From an uncultured Roseburia sp. (lineage in GTDB: Bacteria > Bacillota > Clostridia > Lachnospirales > Lachnospiraceae), in the NCBI GenBank assembly GCA_900542495.1, contig UQNW01000032.1, positions 1 to 26,882 on the forward strand: a stretch of DNA of 26,882 nucleotides, given 5' to 3'. A model generated the notes under the pieces. It had not been told where the DNA came from and did not search any database. It saw nothing but the letters and a program-made list of their open reading frames with translations. Positions 14,509-22,836 of this stretch are shown here, in pieces. Position 1 is the stretch's first letter; each line of letters starts with the position of its first letter. Both the position numbers and the translations under genes were made by a program.

Positions 14509-15132
14509 ATGCTTTTGAAAAAAGAAAACACCGCCCAGATTGATTACCTCGAAAACTGGCCGGAACATTATTATGAGATAGAAAACGCCAACGAAAGGAA
14601 AGAGATTCTCTCCCAGGCAATCAGCCAGGGATTAGACCTTCCAAATGACAACTACCGTATGAAATTGTTGGAAAAACGCTATGGAAAAGATAAAAAAAGT
14701 GATGCATTCATGAAAGCCTGGATGATGATCAAAGCTTCCGGTGCTGCCGGAATCTCTTTTTTCAACAAACGGCATTTACAGAAAGAATTAAAACAATATA
14801 TGAAAGATCTCTGTCTGCTCGACTATACGCCTGAAAATGAAACCGAACAGGCAGCTCTTCTGGCAGAATGGGAAAATTTTGCAAAAGTCCTGCTCGCCTC
14901 CTGCACCGGATGCAAGACTTACTGTTCCACTTTTTTTGGCATTGTGCCGATCAAAGACGCTTCCGTTGCAAGAAAAATCGCGGAGGAGATTGACTTCGTC
15001 ACAAGAACTTACCCAGAAAAGCTTGAACTTGCTGACGAATTTGCTCCATTCCGCGAAATTATGGTCAACACCTATTGTAATATGATTGAAAATGGCCGTT
15101 CCTATTGGTACGAAGTTGTAAATACCAGATAG
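14509..15132 (+). CDS. DUF6553-like protein of unknown function
   Basis: A 207-aa soluble, mainly helical protein (MLLKKENTAQIDYLENW ...). It has no signal peptide or membrane helix. It matches my memory of the lachnospiral DUF6553 family, for which I know no function. It has a Cys cluster, CTGCKTYCSTFFG, in the second half and a conserved-looking RYGKDKKSDAFMKAWM segment. A GTG 24 nt upstream opens the same frame, but the ATG at 14509 is chosen because AAAGGA precedes it. The long leader holds a 207-nt structured element. The gene ends 17 nt from the convergent transporter gene, with no hairpin terminator between. Function unknown. Confidence 0.7.
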   Translation: MLLKKENTAQIDYLENWPEHYYEIENANERKEILSQAISQGLDLPNDNYRMKLLEKRYGKDKKSDAFMKAWMMIKASGAAGISFFNKRHLQKELKQYMKDLCLLDYTPENETEQAALLAEWENFAKVLLASCTGCKTYCSTFFGIVPIKDASVARKIAEEIDFVTRTYPEKLELADEFAPFREIMVNTYCNMIENGRSYWYEVVNTR

Positions 15133-15149
15133 AAACAGCCACTCATTTT

Positions 15150-16505
15150 TTATAATAATCCCTGAATCAGGATAAAGAGGATCAGCACCGGAAGCACAAA
15201 CTGAAAATATGGTTTCAATGCTTTCGCGATCTTTAATCCTTTTCCAGTGTTTGCTTCTTCCAGATACCGGTCAAAGCCCCAGCCCCATTTTGTTACGCAG
15301 AATAACAGGTAAATCAGGGAACCGCCTGGAAGTAGCAGATTGCTCACAATAAAATCCTCACTGTCTAACACATCCCGTCCACCGATCAGGTGCAGATCGC
15401 TCCAGACATTATATCCAAGCACGCATGGCATACTGGCGATCAGTATGATGATACAGTTAACCAATGCAGCTTTTTTACGGCTCCAGCCAAACATATCCAT
15501 ACAGAATGACATAATGTTTTCAAATACCGCAATAATCGTGGAAAAGCTTGCAAATGTCATAAATAAAAAGAACAACGTTCCCCAGATACGTCCGCCTTCC
15601 ATATTCACAAACACATTCGGCAGTGTGATAAAAATAAGCTTCGGTCCTGCTCCGACTTCCACACCATAGCTAAAACATGCCGGGAAAATAATGAGTCCCG
15701 CCATGATCGCCACAAATGTGTCAAGTGCACAGATTCTGGCACCTTCTCCTGCAAGACTGTTGTCACGGCTCATGTAACTTCCGAAAATCTCCATGGCTGC
15801 AACGCCAAGACTCAACGTAAAGAATGCCTGATTCATCGCTGCTGACACAACATTTCCAATCCCCACTTCACGGATTGTCCCAAGATTCGGAATCAGATAA
15901 AAACGGATTCCCTCCCCTGCACCAGACAGCGTAAAACTGTGCACTGCAAGAATCACGATTAGTCCAAGCAGTGCGCTCATCATAACTTTGCTGATTTTTT
16001 CCAGACCATTCTGTAACCCTCTGCTGCATACAAAGAAGCCGAGCAGCACGGTCAGTATCATCCAGAAACTCATCTGCAACGGGTCTGCCAGCAGATTCGA
16101 AAACACTGCTCCGGTCGCCTCCACATCCATGCCAGCCTGAAATTCACCCGCCGCGAACTTGTAAAAATAAGTGCTCATCCAGCCTGAAACTGTCGTATAG
16201 TACATCATCAGCATATAACAGCCGAAAATTGCTGCCCAGCCATGCAGATGCCATTTGCTTCCCGGCTTTTCCAGTGCTTTGTAACCTAACACCGCACTTT
16301 TTCTGCTTGCACGTCCCACGGCAAGCTCCATGGTCAGAACCGGAAGTCCCATAGCGATCAAAAATACGAGATAGAGTAACACAAACAGTCCTCCACCGTT
16401 TTCTCCTGCCACATAGGGAAACCGCCATACATTTCCAATTCCAATGGCGCATCCGGCACTCACAAGAATGAATCCCAGACGCGATTTAAATGATTCTCTT
16501 TTCAT
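15150..16505 (-). CDS. Neurotransmitter:sodium symporter (NSS) family transporter
   Basis: A 451-aa polytopic protein of the LeuT-fold NSS/SNF family. These proteins use a Na+ gradient to import amino acids or related amines. TM1 has the unwound, sodium-binding SAGCAIGIGNVWRFPYVAGE (residues 17-36) followed by NGGGLFVLLYL. TM6 contains the FSLGV-like motif TLSLGVAAMEIFGSYM. About 11-12 helices fit the length, as in bacterial NSS members. The substrate cannot be read from sequence. The ATG is preceded by AAAGGGA. A strong hairpin terminator lies only 21 nt before the start and no clear promoter is seen, so expression may depend on read-through from pgi. Confidence 0.9.
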   Translation of the reverse strand: MKRESFKSRLGFILVSAGCAIGIGNVWRFPYVAGENGGGLFVLLYLVFLIAMGLPVLTMELAVGRASRKSAVLGYKALEKPGSKWHLHGWAAIFGCYMLMMYYTTVSGWMSTYFYKFAAGEFQAGMDVEATGAVFSNLLADPLQMSFWMILTVLLGFFVCSRGLQNGLEKISKVMMSALLGLIVILAVHSFTLSGAGEGIRFYLIPNLGTIREVGIGNVVSAAMNQAFFTLSLGVAAMEIFGSYMSRDNSLAGEGARICALDTFVAIMAGLIIFPACFSYGVEVGAGPKLIFITLPNVFVNMEGGRIWGTLFFLFMTFASFSTIIAVFENIMSFCMDMFGWSRKKAALVNCIIILIASMPCVLGYNVWSDLHLIGGRDVLDSEDFIVSNLLLPGGSLIYLLFCVTKWGWGFDRYLEEANTGKGLKIAKALKPYFQFVLPVLILFILIQGLL

Positions 16506-16525
16506 GAACTAATCCCTTTCAGTCA

Positions 16526-16580
16526 AAAACACCTTTCCGCTTCGGCTGCAACTTTCTGCTGTCTCACGAAAAGGTGTTTT
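16526..16580 (-). terminator. Terminator between pgi and the transporter gene
   Basis: AAAACACCTTT (16526-16536) pairs with AAAGGTGTTTT (16570-16580), extended by CG/CG with one mismatch. On the minus strand it is followed by a T-run and lies 24 nt past the pgi stop codon. It is also directly upstream of the transporter ribosome binding site. Confidence 0.8.
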
Positions 16581-16603
16581 CATTGCAATTTGTTTTTCGT
16601 CTA

Positions 16604-18181
16604 TTAGATATTTAACAGATCACTGTAAACTTTTAATGCTCCGTCTGTCTCATGTGCAAGAACACGTTTTGCAAGTACTTTTCCAAGCTGAACGCCTTCC
16701 TGGTCAAAACTGTTGATGTTCCATAAGAATCCCTGGAACATTACTTTGTTCTCGAAGTGAGCAAGTAAAGCGCCGAGTGTCTTAGGATTTAATTCTTCTC
16801 CGATGATGATAGAAGAAGGACGTCCTCCCTCGAAATTCTTGTTGCGGTTGTCGTCTGCTTTTCCACATGCAAATGCTACGATCTGTGCTGCAACGTTTGC
16901 GCAGAGTTTCTGCTGGCTTGTGCTGTCCTGGATCACAACATCTGTTCCGATCTGGCTGTTCTTAAATCCGATGAACTGCAGTGGAACAATATCAGTTCCC
17001 TGATGTAATAACTGATAGAAGGAATGCTGTCCGTTTGTTCCAGGCTCACCGAAGATCACTGGTCCTGTCACATAGTCTACCGGCTCACCAAAACGGTTAA
17101 CGGATTTACCATTAGACTCCATGTCTAACTGCTGTAAATGTGCAGGGAAACGGCTTAAAGCCTGAGAGTATGGCAAAACGGCTGTGCTTGGATAGCCGAG
17201 TACGTTACGCTCATAAACTCCGATCAATGCGTCAAGCATTTCCGGGTTTTCCAAAATATTTTTATTCAGAGAAAGTTTGTCTTCTGCTGCTGCGCCGTCT
17301 AAGAACTGTGCGAACACTTCCGGTCCAAATGCCAGAGATAATACAGCGCCGCCAACTGCTGATGTAGAGGAGAAACGTCCTCCGATGTAATCGTCCATGA
17401 AAAATGCTGCCAGATAATCGTCACTCTTAGCAAGTGGAGATGTCTCACTTGTAACAGCGATCATATGTTTAGAAGCATCTAATCCTGCTTTTTTCAAAGC
17501 ATCTTTTACAAAAGATTCATTGGTCAATGTCTCTAATGTTGTACCTGATTTTGATACAAGTACGAAAATAGAATGTGCAACATCTGTAGAAGCTAATACT
17601 GCTGCTGCGTCATCCGGATCAACATTGCTGATGAATTTTGCTTCCATTTTGAATGTATTATTCTTCTTTGCCCAGTTCTCAAGTGCAAGATACATTGCAC
17701 GAGGACCAAGGTCACTTCCGCCGATACCGATCTGAACTACAGTTGTAAATTTCTCTCCTGCTGCGTTTGTGATCTCGCCGGCATGTACTTTATTTGCGAA
17801 ATCAGCGATTCTGTTCTGCTGTTCTACATAGAAAGAACGTTTGTCAACGCCGTCTGCATTTACAGCATCTCCTAACTGTCCGCGTGTCATATGATGAAGT
17901 ACAAGACGTTTCTCGCCTGTATTTACCACTTCACCATTATATAAAGCTGCAAATTTTTCAGAAAGCTGTGCTTCCTCTGCTAATTTTGCAAGTGCTTCCA
18001 AAGTGGAATCATCTACTTTTTTTGCAGCATAGTTATATGCAAGTCCCTCTGCCATTGGTGTGGTGTATTTTTTCACACGCTCTGCGCCGTTTTCTCCCGC
18101 CATTACTTTTGTCAGGTCAACTTCTGCTGCCTTTGACAATTCTTCAAAAGAAGTAAGGGTATCTAAATTCTTCCAATCCAC
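16604..18181 (-). CDS. pgi: Glucose-6-phosphate isomerase
   Basis: A 525-aa enzyme that interconverts glucose 6-phosphate and fructose 6-phosphate in glycolysis and gluconeogenesis. It has IGIGGSDLGPRAMYLAL, the phosphate-binding SKSGTTLETLTNE, GGRFSSTSAVG and the family signature GEPGTNGQHSFYQLLHQGT. The length is near the long (about 550 aa) E. coli-like branch rather than the 450-aa Bacillus type. An open frame runs 28 codons further upstream, but the true start is a GTG at 18181 (GTG GAT TGG AAG). AAGGAGG lies eight bases before it, and the longer frame would overlap the promoter. It is transcribed alone from a near-perfect promoter and ended by a hairpin. Confidence 0.95.
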   Translation of the reverse strand: MDWKNLDTLTSFEELSKAAEVDLTKVMAGENGAERVKKYTTPMAEGLAYNYAAKKVDDSTLEALAKLAEEAQLSEKFAALYNGEVVNTGEKRLVLHHMTRGQLGDAVNADGVDKRSFYVEQQNRIADFANKVHAGEITNAAGEKFTTVVQIGIGGSDLGPRAMYLALENWAKKNNTFKMEAKFISNVDPDDAAAVLASTDVAHSIFVLVSKSGTTLETLTNESFVKDALKKAGLDASKHMIAVTSETSPLAKSDDYLAAFFMDDYIGGRFSSTSAVGGAVLSLAFGPEVFAQFLDGAAAEDKLSLNKNILENPEMLDALIGVYERNVLGYPSTAVLPYSQALSRFPAHLQQLDMESNGKSVNRFGEPVDYVTGPVIFGEPGTNGQHSFYQLLHQGTDIVPLQFIGFKNSQIGTDVVIQDSTSQQKLCANVAAQIVAFACGKADDNRNKNFEGGRPSSIIIGEELNPKTLGALLAHFENKVMFQGFLWNINSFDQEGVQLGKVLAKRVLAHETDGALKVYSDLLNI

Positions 18182-18227
18182 GGTGTTATCCTCCTTGTTT
18201 TGCCTTTTATTTATACAACCGTGAAAA

Positions 18228-18256
18228 ATTATACTATTAAATGTAATCGATTTCAA
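18228..18256 (-). promoter_or_regulatory. Promoter of pgi
   Basis: On the minus strand TTGAAA (18256-18251), a 17-nt spacer and a perfect TATAAT (18233-18228), 47 nt upstream of the GTG start. It confirms that the longer pgi reading frame is not used. Confidence 0.85.
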
Positions 18257-18273
18257 GTAGCGCAATCCACCAA

Positions 18274-18327
18274 AAAAAGAGTCTCTTTCGAAATTTTGCT
18301 AAAAAATTCACAAAAGAGACTCTTTTT
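18274..18327 (-). terminator. Terminator of the DEAD-box helicase gene
   Basis: A perfect 15-bp stem AAAAAGAGTCTCTTT (18274-18288) with AAAGAGACTCTTTTT (18313-18327) around a 24-nt loop. On the minus strand it continues with a T-run. It begins 10 nt after the helicase stop codon. Confidence 0.92.
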
Positions 18328-18336
18328 CTATTTATT

Positions 18337-19932
18337 TTATTTCTGGTTTGCCGGCTCCATATTTACGGAACGTCCTTTGATCTTCACATTCTTCATGGCT
18401 TCTAACACTTCTTTGCCATACTCTCTCGGCACTTCCACGAAGGTGTATTTGTCATACATATCGATTGCACCAACCAGTTTTCCAGGCATTCCTGACTCTC
18501 CTGCGATGGCACCTAAGATATCGCCCGGTTTTACGCGGTCTTTTTTACCGATATTAATGAACAGACGAACCATGCCTTCCTCTGCTCCGGTATTGTCCCA
18601 ATCGATCTCACCGTTTTCTCTGTCATTCTCAAGATTTACCTGACCGAGTGCCTGTTTTAAGAAAGCTGCTGCAATATCCATTGCGGTATAATCGGAATCA
18701 TTGACCTGCTTTTCGATGATCTCGATCATCTCTTTTAAGTTCTCATTCTCGATGATCTCACCGATTCCCTGCATCACTTTCTCTGCCTTGATCTGTGCCA
18801 CATCATCCGAAGAAGGGATTGGCATTGCAAGGATCTTCGTCTTGCAGTAACGCATGATATCTTTTAACTTGTAAACTTCTTTTCCTTTTACAAAAGTGAA
18901 AGCTCGTCCGGTACGTCCAGCTCGTCCGGTACGTCCGATACGATGAACATAATATTCGTCGTCCTGTGGGATGTCATAGTTGAATACTGCTTCCACATCA
19001 TCCACATCAATTCCTCTCGCAGCAACATCTGTTGCGATCAGGATCTCCACACGTCCGGAGCGGAATGCTTTCATGACACGGTCACGCTGTGCCTGCTTCA
19101 TATCGCCGTGAAGCCCCTCTGCCATATAACCGCGGCTCTTTAACTCCTCGGACAGCTCGTCTACCATTTTCTTGGTATTACAGAATACGAGGGAAAGCTT
19201 TGGATTGTAGTAATCTAACAGTCTTGTCAGGACTTCAGTCTTGTCCTTGCGTTTGACATCATAATAATACTGCTCAATGCTTGGCACAGTCAGTTCTTTT
19301 TTTACCACCTTAATGGTCACTGCGTCATGCTGATATTTCTTTGTGATATCTAAAATTGGCTTTGGCATGGTCGCAGAAAACAGAACCGTCTGTCTTCCCT
19401 CTTCCGGGATATATTCCAAAATCGTCTCAATATCTTCACGGAATCCCATGTTTAACATCTCATCCGCCTCGTCTAACACGATCGTGTTGACTGCGTCGCA
19501 GCGGATCGTTTTTCTGCGGAGATGATCCATGACACGGCCCGGTGTACCGATGATGATCTGTGCACCGCCTTTTAATGCCTTGATCTGACGGTTGATATCC
19601 TGTCCGCCGTATACCGGAAGGATTTTCACGCCATGCATGTATTTGCTTAATTTACGGATTTCCTCTGACACCTGAATCGCAAGTTCTCTGGTTGGAGAGA
19701 GGATGATCACCTGTGTCTTTTTGTTATTCGGGTCTACTTTGTGAAGCACCGGGATACCGAAAGATGCTGTCTTTCCGGTTCCTGTCTGTGCCTGTCCGAT
19801 CACATCGACTCCTGACATTACGACCGGGATTGCCTGACTCTGGATCGGAGTTGCCTCCTCGAATCCCATTTCTTTAATGGCACGGAGTACCTGTGGATAT
19901 AAATCTAATTCATCAAATCTTACTGTTTCCAT
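18337..19932 (-). CDS. DEAD-box ATP-dependent RNA helicase with DbpA-type RNA-binding domain
   Basis: A 531-aa helicase. It has the Q motif at FDELDLYPQVLRAI ... TPIQSQAIP, motif I QTGTGKT (49-55), PTREL (80-84), TPGR (130-133), DEAD (154-157), SAT near 181 and HRIGRTGRAGR in the second RecA domain. The C-terminal 70-80 residues (RLFINIGKKDRVKPGDILG ... GRSVNME) form the RRM-like DbpA/CsdA C-terminal domain that binds structured RNA. Likely roles are ribosome assembly or mRNA remodelling, often cold-induced. It is a single-gene unit with its own promoter (19966-19994) and terminator. AAAGGA precedes the ATG. Assignment to DbpA, CsdA or CshA subgroup is uncertain. Confidence 0.93.
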   Translation of the reverse strand: METVRFDELDLYPQVLRAIKEMGFEEATPIQSQAIPVVMSGVDVIGQAQTGTGKTASFGIPVLHKVDPNNKKTQVIILSPTRELAIQVSEEIRKLSKYMHGVKILPVYGGQDINRQIKALKGGAQIIIGTPGRVMDHLRRKTIRCDAVNTIVLDEADEMLNMGFREDIETILEYIPEEGRQTVLFSATMPKPILDITKKYQHDAVTIKVVKKELTVPSIEQYYYDVKRKDKTEVLTRLLDYYNPKLSLVFCNTKKMVDELSEELKSRGYMAEGLHGDMKQAQRDRVMKAFRSGRVEILIATDVAARGIDVDDVEAVFNYDIPQDDEYYVHRIGRTGRAGRTGRAFTFVKGKEVYKLKDIMRYCKTKILAMPIPSSDDVAQIKAEKVMQGIGEIIENENLKEMIEIIEKQVNDSDYTAMDIAAAFLKQALGQVNLENDRENGEIDWDNTGAEEGMVRLFINIGKKDRVKPGDILGAIAGESGMPGKLVGAIDMYDKYTFVEVPREYGKEVLEAMKNVKIKGRSVNMEPANQK

Positions 19933-19965
19933 ATATTTTCCTTTCGTGCGAACGCGCAGTCGTTA

Positions 19966-19994
19966 ACATTAGCATATTATCACCGTTTTGTCAA
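19966..19994 (-). promoter_or_regulatory. Promoter of the DEAD-box helicase gene
   Basis: On the minus strand a perfect TTGACA (19994-19989), a 17-nt spacer and TAATGT (19971-19966). The leader is short, about 30 nt, with no cold-shock-type long leader visible. Confidence 0.75.
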
Positions 19995-20279
19995 CTGCCT
20001 GCCGTATCGCAATGCGCCTGCCATTATCGCGGCGCAGCCCGCCTGTCACCTGATCTATGTACCCCGGCTTCCACAAAACGAAAGCTGGGTTAATATGAAA
20101 AGCAATCGAATACTCCCTGTTTTTCATCCATATCCAAGCAAAATCCAGTCGTCGTACACTCCACATGTATTTCTGTTTTTCCCCTGTAAAAATGTGATAT
20201 GCGCCGTCACCTCTAAAAAAAGCTGCCGTAGCAATAGTTCGATTGCGGATTGCTCATTATAACTTATGCCAATTTTCCT
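19995..20279. other. Spacer without a supported gene
   Basis: This 285-nt stretch between the helicase promoter and the GGDEF gene holds no ORF with a credible ribosome binding site. A 65-aa minus-strand frame here has no family resemblance and runs into the helicase promoter. A weak 8-bp inverted repeat, CCCGGCTT with AAGCTGGG near 20058-20090, is present without a T-run. I see nothing else. Confidence 0.45.
20215..20248 (-). terminator. Possible terminator of the GGDEF gene
   Basis: On the minus strand a small imperfect hairpin (CCG-CAAT / ATTG-CTA-CGG, 20248-20226) is followed after GCAGC by seven T residues (20221-20215). It lies 32 nt past the GGDEF stop codon. The stem is weak, so this is tentative. 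Confidence 0.4.
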
Positions 20280-21923
20280 CTAAGGTTCCACTTTTTCCTG
20301 TTTTGAGGATAAATCCAGCTCCTGTCCGCGGATATCCGCAATACAGATATCATTTCTGCTTTTCTTCTTTACCTGATATAACAGCATATCTGCAGTATGT
20401 AGAAAATCCCAGCTCCTGTTTCCGTTCTCCGGAATTCCATACGAAATTCCTTGGGAGATCGTCACGATCGGCAATGCATTGGAATATAAATGCTCCAGTT
20501 TGAGATTCATAATATTCTGCCGCAGCGCGCCTGCCTTCGCATACACTTCCTCCGCACTTATACCCGCATAAATGATAATAAATTCATCTCCGCCATATCT
20601 CGCGCAGAATGTCTGCCCATCTTCCATCTTTTTCAGCTCATTTGCAATTGCAATAATGCACTCGTCGCCCTGCTGATGTCCATAATTGTCATTATACTGC
20701 TTGAAAAAGTCGATATCTAAAATCTCCATTGCAAGTGGAAGTCGGTGCTCATAACAGTAATCTAATACTTTGTCCGAATAATCATTCAGGCGGTAACGGT
20801 TTGCCAGTCCGGTCATCTGATCTGTCTCCGACTGTTTCAGCAGCTTCACATTGACTGCTTCCATCTCCCTGCGGCTCTCATTTGCACGTTCGAGAGAACT
20901 TCTGACATAAAGCATGTTGACGATCATATCTTTGTTCTCGCGCTCCATGATCTCGGAAAGCTCATAATACAGACCAGCCGCCTGCAGATAACCTGCATTG
21001 TCCTGATTCTTGCGGTAGCCTTTGATCTTAATGGAAATGACTCTGCGCTGCAGATTGATCACACCTGAATCTTTCACGATCTGATCCAGCTTCTCAACGA
21101 TCATCCACAACACATCATCCCGGCCGATCTCCAGCATCAGCCCGCAAAAATCACAAAGGTCGTCAAATACCTCCATGATCGGCACATTTTTATTGATTAT
21201 TTCTACAATCTCCTGGATCTGTGCATCGCGTCTCACATAATTATGGGTCAGATGATAATATCTTGCCTTCATGCAGTCCACATATAAAATGTCAATATCC
21301 TCATAATAAGACGCACATTCCGCATCCAGTTTTTCTATATAAACATGTGTCTTATCTAACATCCCCTGCAGCATATAGCAACGTGCCAGATTCACGTAAC
21401 TGGCCATCAGTCCGACATAATTTTCTTTTACATCCGGATTACTTTTGCAGTATGAATGAGCCTTTTCGAAATAACTTTGTGCCTCGTGATACACACCATT
21501 TTCCATGTACAGATTACCAAGATTCTGCATGATGCTGATCTCCATCTTAGTAATCCCATATTTGCGGCAGTAATTCAATCCTGTCAGATAGTAATCCATC
21601 GCTGCAGACACATTTCCCTTGTTGACAGAAGAGATTGCCATCAGGTTGTAAGACCTTGCGATCAGCTCCCACTGTCCGGTCTGTCCCAACAGATGGATTG
21701 CCTGCGCAATGTTGTGGAACATGTGCTCCACATCATTCAGCAGATAGTAAGTTTCCCCACTGTAAAAATATGCAAAACCAAGAAGTGCCGCATCTTTATG
21801 CTCCTTTGCATACCGTTCTATATCAAGACAGCATTTGAGTGTATGCTCTGCGTCCTTTCCTCTGCTGTTCAAAACTTCCTGTTTCCATGCTTTTACCACG
21901 TCATTTGATTCCTGAACTTCCAT
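20280..21923 (-). CDS. Cytoplasmic TPR-GGDEF diguanylate cyclase
   Basis: A 547-aa protein with no membrane segment. Residues about 25-350 are helical TPR-like repeats (for example AYFYSGETYYLLNDV, IMQNLGNLYMENGVYHEAQSY, SYVNLARCYMLQG), likely a protein- or peptide-binding sensor. A linker helix leads to a GGDEF domain (about 365-530). The domain has DQMTGLANR, the metal-binding DIDFFKQYNDNYGH (403-416) and an intact GGDEF (444-448). It should make cyclic di-GMP from two GTP. The inhibitory RxxD site five residues before GGDEF is absent (EDGQT instead), so product feedback through that site is not expected. It is transcribed alone from 21969-21997, and AAAGGA precedes the ATG. Activity is inferred from intact motifs. 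Confidence 0.9.
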   Translation of the reverse strand: MEVQESNDVVKAWKQEVLNSRGKDAEHTLKCCLDIERYAKEHKDAALLGFAYFYSGETYYLLNDVEHMFHNIAQAIHLLGQTGQWELIARSYNLMAISSVNKGNVSAAMDYYLTGLNYCRKYGITKMEISIMQNLGNLYMENGVYHEAQSYFEKAHSYCKSNPDVKENYVGLMASYVNLARCYMLQGMLDKTHVYIEKLDAECASYYEDIDILYVDCMKARYYHLTHNYVRRDAQIQEIVEIINKNVPIMEVFDDLCDFCGLMLEIGRDDVLWMIVEKLDQIVKDSGVINLQRRVISIKIKGYRKNQDNAGYLQAAGLYYELSEIMERENKDMIVNMLYVRSSLERANESRREMEAVNVKLLKQSETDQMTGLANRYRLNDYSDKVLDYCYEHRLPLAMEILDIDFFKQYNDNYGHQQGDECIIAIANELKKMEDGQTFCARYGGDEFIIIYAGISAEEVYAKAGALRQNIMNLKLEHLYSNALPIVTISQGISYGIPENGNRSWDFLHTADMLLYQVKKKSRNDICIADIRGQELDLSSKQEKVEP

Positions 21924-21968
21924 GCAGTTTGTTCCTTTCTGCCAGTTTTTGGTATCTTACTAACGTTT

Positions 21969-21997
21969 ATTATAGTCCAGAAATGCCCTGCGTTCAA
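21969..21997 (-). promoter_or_regulatory. Promoter of the GGDEF gene
   Basis: On the minus strand TTGAAC (21997-21992), a 17-nt spacer and a perfect TATAAT (21974-21969), about 45 nt upstream of the start codon. Confidence 0.85.
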
Positions 21998-22010
21998 GAA
22001 AAAGGGGGTT

Positions 22011-22760
22011 CTATTCAAAAAATTCGATTGGATCGACCGGTGCTCCGTCTTTGCGAAGTTCAAAATACAGATTACTTCCCTCAACGGAATAATATTTTGT
22101 CGGTTCGTTCACGTAACCGATCACATGACCAGCCTCCACATAGTCTCCCACTGCAAAATTCGGCTCTTTCAACTGTCCGTAAACAGCCTGATATCCGTCT
22201 CCTAAATCTTCTGTCACAGTGCAGCCTGTCACCTCATTTGTCTCAATGCTCTGGATCTTTCCATTTGCGACCGCATACACTTTACTGTTCACATCCCCTG
22301 CAATAATGACTGCCGGGTTGTATTTGTACTGGTCAAGCGTTGCGAAATAAACTGTGGAATCCATACTGTAATCCAAGATCACATTTCCTTCCATCGGCCA
22401 AAGGATTCCTTCCTCCGCAGCAAAATGAAGTGCCTGCGATGTGCTTCCTGCAGGTGCCGCCTCCTCTTTATCTGTTTCCGGTTCTTCCGTCTCTTTTGCA
22501 ACCTCTGCATTTTCTGTGCTCTGTGCCTGAGGCTTTAAAATAGAAGTTACCTGATCTGTCTCTGTGTCCTCCTCCATTGCCACATCCGGATTCTCTGAAT
22601 CCATTTCTGCTGCAATTTCCTGTTCTAACTGCTTTCTCTCCTGTTCCTGTCCTCTGCTATATAAAACCGTCATGCCGACCGCTGCAAGGACTACCAGCGT
22701 ACCCGCGATGATATACTGTTTTTTCTGCCAGAAGGCTGCCCATCCGTGATTCTTTCTCAT
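22011..22760 (-). CDS. SpoIIQ-like M23 (LytM) family protein, degenerate active site
   Basis: A 249-aa protein with a cytoplasmic N-terminus, one transmembrane helix (about 16-34), an acidic Glu/Thr-rich linker (about 45-108) and a LytM fold (about 118-245, with VYAVANGKIQSIE, GDYVEAGHVIGYV and FELRKDGAPVDP). In active M23 enzymes zinc is held by HxxxD and HxH. Here the first His is missing (YKYNPAVI) and HLHFE reads NLYFE, so it should not cut peptidoglycan. This fits SpoIIQ, the forespore partner of SpoIIIAH in the sporulation channel. An upstream GTG opens the frame 28 codons earlier, but the ATG at 22760 with GGTGA before it is preferred. It directly follows spoIID, as in many clostridia. 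Confidence 0.82.
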   Translation of the reverse strand: MRKNHGWAAFWQKKQYIIAGTLVVLAAVGMTVLYSRGQEQERKQLEQEIAAEMDSENPDVAMEEDTETDQVTSILKPQAQSTENAEVAKETEEPETDKEEAAPAGSTSQALHFAAEEGILWPMEGNVILDYSMDSTVYFATLDQYKYNPAVIIAGDVNSKVYAVANGKIQSIETNEVTGCTVTEDLGDGYQAVYGQLKEPNFAVGDYVEAGHVIGYVNEPTKYYSVEGSNLYFELRKDGAPVDPIEFFE

Positions 22761-22836
22761 ATTTTTCACCGTCCATTGTTTATTTAGCAGAATCTGATTC
22801 CTACTATTAACAATAGTGTTACCACAATCAGACGGT

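Noticed and set aside
19969..20166. A 65-codon minus-strand frame upstream of the helicase gene
   Set aside because: It overlaps the helicase -35 and -10 boxes, lacks a ribosome binding site and resembles no family.
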